A stretch of 8,297 bases of DNA. It comes from JALGVA01 sp964617715 (GTDB lineage: Bacteria > Armatimonadota > Zipacnadia > Zipacnadales > UBA5352). Below are positions 1 through 4,994 of this stretch, one piece after another. The notes under the pieces are model-generated. The model was given only the letters and a program-made list of their open reading frames with translations, was not told the DNA's origin and ran no database searches. The stretch spans positions 1 to 8,297 of the forward strand of contig CAZTZN010000201.1 of the NCBI GenBank assembly GCA_964617715.1. The letters are read 5' to 3'. How positions within the stretch are numbered: the stretch's first letter is position 1; the number at the start of each line of letters is the position of its first letter. Position numbers and translations under genes: made by a program.

Positions 1-131
1 ACGACGTGTCGAACCACCCCGGGGACCCGGCGTCATGTTCACCGAACGGCGACGAGGAGGAGGCCCATCTCCAGCGGTAGTGCCCCGCAGATGCCGCCTC
101 ATCGTCGCGTCCCCGTGCGCTGATCTCAGTT

Positions 132-197
132 CTTTGCGGAGGGGGAGACCGCGAAGTGGTCGGGGGAGGGGCTCTCTTCCAGGAAAGCCCCTCCCCC
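132..197 (+). promoter_or_regulatory. tandem hairpins in the leader with a possible competing pairing
   Basis: Hairpin 1 pairs 132-139 (CTTTGCGG) with 149-156 (CCGCGAAG), eight pairs including one G-T, around a purine loop AGGGGGAGA. Hairpin 2 pairs 162-173 (GGGGGAGGGGCT) perfectly with 186-197 (AGCCCCTCCCCC) around a 12-base loop. The loop of hairpin 1 contains GGGGGAG (141-147), which is complementary to CTCCCCC (191-197), the end of the right arm of hairpin 2, so the two structures could compete or form a pseudoknot. There is no T-run after either stem on either strand, so a classical Rho-independent terminator is unlikely. The role could be attenuation, transcript protection, or the end of an upstream transcript. 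The pairing is seen directly; the function is inferred. Confidence 0.4.
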
Positions 198-214
198 ACG
201 CCGTCGCCATCGCG

Positions 215-236
215 CTGCCCTGTCCGTCCAGGGCAG
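215..236 (+). promoter_or_regulatory. third leader hairpin
   Basis: A perfect 8-base-pair stem, CTGCCCTG (215-222) with CAGGGCAG (229-236), encloses the loop TCCGTC. It lies 18 bases after the preceding hairpin and about 55 bases before the Shine-Dalgarno site of the glycosidase gene. With the other two hairpins it makes the leader unusually structured. No T-run follows. It may be part of one regulatory RNA element or simply G+C-rich intergenic structure. Confidence 0.35.
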
Positions 237-304
237 GGCCGCGGGGCGGTGGCGGGGAACTCCGACGCCGCAGGCATGGGATGGCCCGGACGGGAGGCAT
301 CGTC

Positions 305-1591
305 ATGAAGGTCGCACTCATCGGCGCGGGCAGCGTATCATTCTCGCGCAGGCTGGTTATCGATCTCATGGCCGACGAGGGCGTGACGCCCGACGCGATC
401 GCGCTCATGGACGTGGACGAGGAGCGCCTTGAGGTCATTGCACACTACGCGCGGCGGCTGATCGATGAGCGCGGCGCGGACACGGAGCTGCTGATTACTG
501 CCGACACCCGGGCGGCGGTGGCGGATGCCGACTACGTGGTCATGTCGATCCGCGTCGGCGGCTTCGCGCCACGGCCCGCGGACATCGGCATCCCGCTCAA
601 GTACGGAGTCGATCAGTCGGTGGGCGACACCATCGGCCCGGGCGGGATCTTTCAGGGCCTGCGCAACGCCCCGGCGCTCCTGGCGGTGGCCGATCACATG
701 CGCGAGGTGGCGCCGCGGGGCATGATCCTGCAGCACTCCAACCCGATGGCCATCAACTGCTGGCTGATGAGCGTGGCGCGCCCCGAGATCGCGCACTACG
801 GCCTGTGCCACTCCGTGCAGGGCACCAGCAAGCAGCTCGCGGACTACCTGGATGTGCCCTGCGAGGAGCTGGACTACTGGGTGGCGGGGATCAATCACAT
901 GTCCTGGTTCCTGCGCCTCGAACGCGCCGGCGAGGACCTCTACCCCCTGCTGCGCGAGCGCATGGAGGACCCGGAGATCTTCGCCAGGGATACCGTGCGC
1001 TTCGAGATCCTCCGGCACTTCGGCTACTTCGTCACCGAGAGCACCACCCACATGAGCGAGTACACGCCCTGGTTCCGCGACCGGCGCGAGATCATGGACG
1101 AGTTCTCGCTCAGTTCGCGCGACATGGACAGGATGCAGGGGCGCTGGGAGACCCTGGAGCGGCGCATCCAGGAGGAGCTGGCCTCCGACGAACCCCTGCC
1201 CTCCACGCGCAGCCACGAGTACACCGTGCAGATCATCGAGGCCATCGAGAATGACATGCTCACACAGGTGAACGTCTCGGTGCCCAACACCGGGCTGATC
1301 ACGAACCTGCCGGAGGGCTGCGCGGTCGAGGTGCCGTGCATGGTGGACCGGCGCGGCGTGCACCCCTGCCACGTGGGCGCGCTGCCCCCCCAGCTCGCGG
1401 CGCTCAACCACAGCAACGTGCGTTCGCAGGAGCTGGCGGTGCACGCGGCGCTGCATGGCGACCGCGATGCCCTCTACCAGGCGATCGCGCTCGATCCGCT
1501 CACCGCCGCAGTGCTGTCGCTGCGCGAGATCCGCGCGATGGTGGACGAGATGCTCGAGGCCCAGCGCGAGTGGCTGCCACAGTTCGCGTGA
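305..1591 (+). CDS. melA: family 4 glycoside hydrolase, alpha-galactosidase (MelA type)
   Basis: A 428-residue cytoplasmic glycosidase that probably releases galactose from alpha-galactosides such as melibiose or raffinose-type sugars. GH4 enzymes use NAD+ and a divalent metal and pass through a 3-keto intermediate. The N-terminal Rossmann motif GAGSVSF is at residues 7-13. Asn146 lies in an SNPMAINCW segment, and the CHSVQGT motif with Cys168 and His169 and the GINHMSWF motif with His198 provide the expected metal and active-site residues. The segments GYFVTES..H..EYTPWF and TAAVL..EI.A.VD near the C-terminus match what I recall of E. coli MelA (about 450 residues). CHSVQGT favours MelA over the alpha-glucosidase or 6-phospho-glycosidase branches, although GH4 specificity needs an assay. 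There is no signal peptide. The start at ATG 305 has GGGAGG at 292-297; an in-frame ATG at 281 is less likely. It is the first gene of a co-directional run, 75 bases before the dehydrogenase gene. Confidence 0.92.
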   Translation: MKVALIGAGSVSFSRRLVIDLMADEGVTPDAIALMDVDEERLEVIAHYARRLIDERGADTELLITADTRAAVADADYVVMSIRVGGFAPRPADIGIPLKYGVDQSVGDTIGPGGIFQGLRNAPALLAVADHMREVAPRGMILQHSNPMAINCWLMSVARPEIAHYGLCHSVQGTSKQLADYLDVPCEELDYWVAGINHMSWFLRLERAGEDLYPLLRERMEDPEIFARDTVRFEILRHFGYFVTESTTHMSEYTPWFRDRREIMDEFSLSSRDMDRMQGRWETLERRIQEELASDEPLPSTRSHEYTVQIIEAIENDMLTQVNVSVPNTGLITNLPEGCAVEVPCMVDRRGVHPCHVGALPPQLAALNHSNVRSQELAVHAALHGDRDALYQAIALDPLTAAVLSLREIRAMVDEMLEAQREWLPQFA

Positions 1592-1666
1592 ACGGCTCGT
1601 GCAGGAAGCGCCGCCGCCGCAGGGAACCTTCCGGCGGACATCAGCCGCCCACTGTGAGGGATCGAG

Positions 1667-2710
1667 ATGAGCAACGGACAGGCGACCTGCCGGGGCGTAG
1701 CGTTCACCAGGCCGCTGCACGCACAGATGCGCGATGACATTCCGGTGCCGGAGATGGGCGCGGATGGCGCGGTGACGCGCACCGTGTTCTCCACCATCTC
1801 ACGCGGCACCGAGCTGGACCTCTACACCGGCCAGTTTCACTCGCGGCGCGCGGGCACGCAGTGGTATCCGATGCTGCCGGGCTACATTGCGGTCGGCGAG
1901 GTGACCGAGGTCGGCGACCGGGTCGAGCACATCGCGCCCGGCGACTACGTGGTCGGCTCGAACATCTTCGGCGACTGGGCCGGAGACTACTGCGTGGCCT
2001 GGGGCGGGCACCTTGAGACCGTGGTCTACTCGGCGGCGACCCACCCCGGCGCGCGGGCCAGGCGTGCGGTCAAGATCCCGGAGGGCGTGCCCCTGCAGCA
2101 CGCCGGCATCGCACTGCTCGGCGCGGTCGCCTGGCACGGCGTTGACTACAAGGTGCGCCCGCACGAAGGCGAGACCGTCTTCGTCATCGGCCAGGGCGTG
2201 ATCGGCTCGATGGCGGCGCAACTGTGCAAGGTGCGGGGCGCGCGCGTCATCGTCGCCGATATCTGCCAGAACCGCCTCGAGGTAGCGCAGCAGTGGGGCG
2301 CCGACGGCACCATCAACGCCGCCGAGACCGACATGTGGGCGGCGCTGCGCGAGCTGTGCGAGGGGCCCGAGCCGCAGGCGATCATCGAGGTCACCGGTGA
2401 GCCGAGCCTGCTCGACCAGGTGCTGCACAACGCGCCGGGCTACTGCCGCGTCCACGCGCAGGGCATGTATCTCGAGCCGATCTCGCTCTACATCCCCGAG
2501 ACGCTCTTCGGCCGCCAACTCACGCTGTCGGCGACCTGCGGCGAGCGTCCGGAGATGGTGCAGGCGGTCCTCGACCTGATGGCGCAGGGCAAGCTGCAGG
2601 TCGAGCACCTGGTCTCGGACATCATGCCCGCGAGCGAGGCGACGGCCGCCTTCGAGCGCGTCCACGACCAGCCCGACGAGGTCGTGACGCTGGCGCTGGA
2701 CTGGCGGTAG
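1667..2710 (+). CDS. zinc-independent medium-chain dehydrogenase/reductase, BchC/threonine-dehydrogenase-like
   Basis: A 347-residue oxidoreductase of the medium-chain (alcohol dehydrogenase-like) superfamily. The N-terminal GroES-like catalytic domain holds an SRGTE motif (residues 45-49) and PGYIAVGEV (from residue 71). The Rossmann domain has VFVIGQGVIG with glycines 175, 177 and 180, and Asp198 at the end of the second strand, which favours NAD over NADP. In zinc enzymes the SRGTE and PGY sites would carry the metal-binding Cys and His; here they are Ser45 and Tyr73. The four-cysteine structural zinc loop is also absent, with only Cys109 in that region. It is therefore predicted to be metal-free, like the BchC-type subgroup. 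Substrate unknown. Its place between a glycosidase and a sugar-isomerase-like gene suggests oxidation or reduction of a sugar or polyol. The start at ATG 1667 has GTGAGGG at 1654-1660. The next gene is 243 bases away. Confidence 0.86.
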   Translation: MSNGQATCRGVAFTRPLHAQMRDDIPVPEMGADGAVTRTVFSTISRGTELDLYTGQFHSRRAGTQWYPMLPGYIAVGEVTEVGDRVEHIAPGDYVVGSNIFGDWAGDYCVAWGGHLETVVYSAATHPGARARRAVKIPEGVPLQHAGIALLGAVAWHGVDYKVRPHEGETVFVIGQGVIGSMAAQLCKVRGARVIVADICQNRLEVAQQWGADGTINAAETDMWAALRELCEGPEPQAIIEVTGEPSLLDQVLHNAPGYCRVHAQGMYLEPISLYIPETLFGRQLTLSATCGERPEMVQAVLDLMAQGKLQVEHLVSDIMPASEATAAFERVHDQPDEVVTLALDWR

Positions 2711-2717
2711 CGGGGCA

Positions 2718-2740
2718 GGCGCCGGTTTCCGGTCGCCGGT
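2718..2740 (+). repeat. CCGGT heptad triplet and hairpin after the dehydrogenase gene
   Basis: Eight bases after the TAG stop, CCGGT occurs three times at a 7-base period (2722, 2729, 2736). The same bases fold into a tight hairpin: GGCGCCGG (2718-2725) pairs with CCGG plus CGCC (2729-2737) across a single bulged T and a TTT loop. A single related CCGGT follows the fchA stop at 7371. It could be a transcript 3' end or stability element, or a dispersed heptad repeat. No T-run follows. Confidence 0.4.
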
Positions 2741-2821
2741 CACAGGCGACGCCAATGGCACGGTCGAGGATGCAGGAGACGGCCCACCGTTCGGGCCGTT
2801 CGGCGGGGGCACCTTTGGATG

Positions 2822-2872
2822 CGCCGCCGTTCGCAGCCTGCAACGCCCCCAACGGCGGCGGCTCTGAAGAGC
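2822..2872 (+). promoter_or_regulatory. strong intergenic hairpin followed by a small one
   Basis: CGCCGCCGTT (2822-2831) and AACGGCGGCG (2851-2860) form a perfect 10-base-pair stem around a 19-base loop. Directly next to it, GCTC (2861-2864) pairs with GAGC (2869-2872) around a TGAA loop. No T-run follows, so it is not a standard intrinsic terminator. It sits about 80 bases before the ribosome binding site of the TIM-barrel gene. It could act as an RNA processing or stability element or as an attenuator. Structure seen directly, function inferred. Confidence 0.4.
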
Positions 2873-2953
2873 TGCCCTCCGAACCACTCACGACCGCGCG
2901 GTATCGTCCGTCATATCCACCACCAACCGCCGACGACGCAAGGAGCGATCCCG

Positions 2954-3763
2954 ATGGCCAACGTCAAATTCGCATCCGCCGCGTGGGGCTTTCGCGAGAT
3001 GCCCCTGCCCGAGTACTTCGAGGCCGCCAGGGACCTCGGCCTCGACTTCGTTGAGGTCAACGTCAGTCCCCTGAGCCCGAAGCACCTGACCTTCGAGGCC
3101 ACCGACGCCGAGGTCGAGGCGATGGTCGGCTACGCCGCCGACGCGGGCGTGAAGGTGGTCGCGCTGGCGGGTGGCAACAACTTCGCCGCGCCCGACGTCG
3201 AGGCCGAGATCGCCAGGGTCAGGCGGCAGATCGACATGGTCGCGCTGGCGGGCGCCGAGGTGCTGCGCATCTTCGCAGGCTGGGTGGGCGCCTCGCAGTT
3301 CTCCGACGCCACCTTCGCTCAGGTCTCGGACGCGCTGGTGCAGGTCGGCGAGTATGCCGCGTCGCAGGGCGTGCAGGTGGCGGTCGAGAACCACGGGGGC
3401 ATCACCGCCACGGGCGCGCAGTGCCGGCGGCTGCTCGCGGACGCGGTGGCGGCCATGCCCGTGGGGATGCCGCTGGGCCTGAACTTCGACCCGGCGAACT
3501 TCCGCCACGCGGGCGAGGATGCGCTGTCGGCGCTGCTGGTCACCGCCGACCTGATCAACTACTCGCACTGGAAGGACGTGCGCTACGAGGACGACGAGCC
3601 CGAGTACTGTGCGGTGGGCGAGGGTGTGATCGACTGGGCGCCGATCGTGGAGGCGCTGCTGGCCTCGGGCTTCGACGGCTACTGGGCCATCGAGTATGAG
3701 ACGGTGGCCGACATCGTCCGCGGCACCCGCGACAGCCTCGCCTGCCTGCGCGAGCTGGTGTGA
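2954..3763 (+). CDS. xylose-isomerase-like TIM-barrel protein, probable sugar epimerase/isomerase
   Basis: A 269-residue soluble protein of the AP-endonuclease-2/xylose isomerase-like fold. Four candidate metal ligands fall where the sugar 3-epimerases place theirs: Glu145 in AVENHGG, Asp179 in NFDPANF, His205 in HWKD, and Glu247 in AIEYE. This Glu/Asp/His/Glu tetrad and its spacing resemble D-tagatose 3-epimerase-type enzymes, so ketose epimerisation or sugar isomerisation is likely. The family also includes dehydratases, inosose-pathway enzymes and endonuclease IV, so the substrate is unknown. The length is typical of single-domain members. The start at ATG 2954 has AAGGAG at 2940-2945 with about 8 bases of spacing. 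The in-frame extension back to 2819 lacks such a site and covers a hairpin-rich gap. The neighbouring glycosidase and dehydrogenase favour a sugar role over DNA repair. Confidence 0.86.
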   Translation: MANVKFASAAWGFREMPLPEYFEAARDLGLDFVEVNVSPLSPKHLTFEATDAEVEAMVGYAADAGVKVVALAGGNNFAAPDVEAEIARVRRQIDMVALAGAEVLRIFAGWVGASQFSDATFAQVSDALVQVGEYAASQGVQVAVENHGGITATGAQCRRLLADAVAAMPVGMPLGLNFDPANFRHAGEDALSALLVTADLINYSHWKDVRYEDDEPEYCAVGEGVIDWAPIVEALLASGFDGYWAIEYETVADIVRGTRDSLACLRELV

Positions 3764-3802
3764 ACGCAGGTCCCGCCCCTCTTCGGCGCGAAATTCCCTC
3801 CC

Positions 3803-3827
3803 GGCGCGGGCGCGTGTCGGCCGCGCC
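3803..3827 (+). other. hairpin between the TIM-barrel and DRTGG genes
   Basis: GGCGCGG (3803-3809) and CCGCGCC (3821-3827) make a perfect 7-base-pair stem with an 11-base loop. It lies in the 92-base gap that separates the sugar-type genes from the one-carbon group, 17 bases before the next gene's GGAGG. There is no T-run. It may mark a transcript boundary or be chance in G+C-rich DNA. Confidence 0.25.
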
Positions 3828-3855
3828 ATCACTTCATCGGTTGCGGAGGTCGGTC

Positions 3856-4962
3856 ATGCCTCATCGTGTCGCCACGCCCAGCGTCTACATCGCCGGCACC
3901 AGCCAGCACTCGGGCAAGACGCTTGTGTCGCTCGGGCTGGTCGCCGCTCTGCTCGAACGGGGCCTCAAGGTCGGCTACATGAAGCCGGTCGGCCAGCGCA
4001 CCGTCGAGATCGACGGGGCCATGGTGGATGAGGACGTCATCCTCATCCGCACCGTCTACGACCTGCATACCGACCCGGTCGACTCCAACCCGATCACCAT
4101 CCCCTCGGGCTACACCACCGAGTTCGTGCGCCGGAAGAAGTCGCGCGAACCGCTCATCCAAATCATCATGGACTCGTACGCGCGCGTCGCCGAGGGCGCC
4201 GACCTGGTGATCGTCGAGGGCACCGGCCATGCGGGCGTGGGCTCAATCATCGGCATGAGCAATGCGCAGGTCGCGGCCATCCTCGGCTCGGGCGCAATGA
4301 TCGTCACCGGCGGCGGGCTGGGGCGGCCCGTAGACGAGTTCACCCTCAATCGCGCCATGTTCGACCGCGAGGGCTGTCGGGTCATCGGCATGGTCGCCAA
4401 CAAGTTCCTGCCCGACAAGATCGACGACCTCGGCCCGCTGCTGGCCGACTGGCTGAGCGCGCGCGGCAGTCGTCTGCTGGGCGTGCTGCCCTACGTGCCG
4501 GTGCTCAGCCGCCTGACCATGCGCCAGATCGCGGGCGAGACCCGCGCCGAGGTGATCCACGGCGAGCGCTACCTTGACCGCCCCATCAGCCACTGCATCA
4601 TCGGCGCCCAGCATCCGCACCGGCTGCTCGAGTCCCTCGAGCCCGGCGTGCTGGCCATCATCCCCGGCGACCGCGATGACCTCATCCTCGCCGCGATCAG
4701 CTCCGAGGAATTGTCCTCGGAGACCGCGGGCACCATCGGCATCTGCATCACCGGTGGGGTCATGCCCCACGACACCGTCATGCGCCTGATCGAGCGCAGT
4801 CAGGCGCCGGTGATCGCCATCCAGCGCGGGACCTACGACGTGGCGTCCGAGATATCCGACGTGGTCGGCAAGATCCTGCCCAACGACACCGAGAAGATTG
4901 AGACCGGCCAGCGCCTGATCCACGAGAGCGTGGACGTGGACGCCCTGCTGGCGGCGATGTGA
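3856..4962 (+). CDS. P-loop (dethiobiotin-synthetase-like) plus DRTGG-domain protein
   Basis: A 368-residue soluble protein with two domains. Residues about 8-215 form a P-loop domain of the dethiobiotin synthetase/cobyrinate diamide synthase type, with Walker A GTSQHSGKT at 14-22 and the segment LVIVEGTGHAGVGS acting as the second nucleotide site. Residues about 220-340 form a DRTGG domain: PGDRDD at 270-275 and ITGGVMP at 298-304. This pair is best known as the N-terminal regulatory part of long phosphotransacetylases (Pta); stand-alone versions are common in anaerobes and lack a settled function. No catalytic Pta domain follows, because the protein stops right after the DRTGG module. The start at ATG 3856 has GGAGG at 3845-3849. 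It ends 32 bases before fhs, so co-transcription with fhs is likely. A regulatory or nucleotide-sensing role in acyl-phosphate or C1 metabolism is an inference. Confidence 0.86.
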   Translation: MPHRVATPSVYIAGTSQHSGKTLVSLGLVAALLERGLKVGYMKPVGQRTVEIDGAMVDEDVILIRTVYDLHTDPVDSNPITIPSGYTTEFVRRKKSREPLIQIIMDSYARVAEGADLVIVEGTGHAGVGSIIGMSNAQVAAILGSGAMIVTGGGLGRPVDEFTLNRAMFDREGCRVIGMVANKFLPDKIDDLGPLLADWLSARGSRLLGVLPYVPVLSRLTMRQIAGETRAEVIHGERYLDRPISHCIIGAQHPHRLLESLEPGVLAIIPGDRDDLILAAISSEELSSETAGTIGICITGGVMPHDTVMRLIERSQAPVIAIQRGTYDVASEISDVVGKILPNDTEKIETGQRLIHESVDVDALLAAM

Positions 4963-4963
4963 C

Positions 4964-4977
4964 CGGTGGCAACACCG
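4964..4977 (+). promoter_or_regulatory. GNRA-tetraloop hairpin just before the fhs ribosome binding site
   Basis: CGGTG (4964-4968) and CACCG (4973-4977) form a 5-base-pair stem capped by GCAA, a GNRA-type tetraloop known for stability. It starts one base after the stop of the DRTGG gene and ends three bases before the GAGGTGA Shine-Dalgarno of fhs (4981-4987). It could block or guide re-initiating ribosomes, stabilise the transcript, or tune fhs translation. Too short to be a terminator, and there is no T-run. Confidence 0.35.
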
Positions 4978-4994
4978 CATGAGGTGACCGATTG

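Larger units (their letters stand above)
1..304. other. gene-free leader upstream of the GH4 gene
   Basis: I find no convincing gene here. The reading frame of the downstream glycosidase stays open back to an ATG at 35, but that extension is Arg/Pro/Gly-rich, has no family resemblance, and the true start at 305 has its own ribosome binding site. A short open stretch at 3-80 ending in TAG could be the tail of an upstream gene, but nothing confirms it. The notable content is three hairpins between 132 and 236, listed separately. I see no clear -35/-10 promoter pair and no T-run terminator. Confidence 0.6.
2711..2953. other. 243-base intergenic gap between the sugar genes
   Basis: This is the longest gap inside the gene run. 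The downstream gene's frame is open back to 2819, but that stretch looks non-coding and the ATG at 2954 has a good ribosome binding site. The gap contains the CCGGT heptads and hairpin at its left end, a short GGCCC/GGGCC hairpin (2781-2797), a CCGTTCGG direct repeat at 2787 and 2796, and a strong hairpin at 2822-2860. A promoter for the downstream genes could sit here, but I cannot point to convincing -35 and -10 boxes. Confidence 0.5.

Noticed and set aside
3..80. Possible C-terminal tail of an upstream gene (25 codons ending in TAG)
   Set aside because: Too short, no recognisable motif, and other frames are equally open in this G+C-rich DNA.
162..197. Rho-independent terminator
   Set aside because: The 12-pair stem is strong, but no T-run follows on either strand.
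35..304. N-terminal extension of the glycosidase frame back to ATG 35
   Set aside because: The extension is low-complexity Arg/Pro/Gly-rich, covers the hairpin leader, and resembles no GH4 N-terminus. The family's Rossmann motif starts seven residues after ATG 305, which has GGGAGG upstream.
338..1720. Long minus-strand open frame opposite the glycosidase
   Set aside because: Antisense shadow of a clear + strand gene in high-GC DNA. The translation is His/Arg/Val-rich without motifs.
1799..2887. Long minus-strand open frame opposite the dehydrogenase
   Set aside because: Antisense shadow with no family features; the + strand product has intact motifs.
2819..2953. 45-residue N-terminal extension of the TIM-barrel protein
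   Set aside because: No Shine-Dalgarno site at 2819, the stretch encodes no family sequence and overlaps a strong hairpin. ATG 2954 has AAGGAG at good spacing.
2888..3832. Minus-strand open frame opposite the TIM-barrel gene
   Set aside because: Antisense shadow; the + strand protein has a complete metal tetrad.
3760..3855. 32-residue N-terminal extension of the DRTGG protein overlapping the previous stop
   Set aside because: The ATG at 3856 has GGAGG upstream, and the Walker A motif falls at the usual distance from that start.
3856..4962. Phosphotransacetylase (pta) or dethiobiotin synthetase (bioD)
   Set aside because: The catalytic Pta domain is absent, and BioD lacks a DRTGG domain. 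No biotin genes are nearby.
4992..4994. TTG start for fhs
   Set aside because: The adjacent ATG at 4995 is a better codon with better spacing from GAGGTGA.
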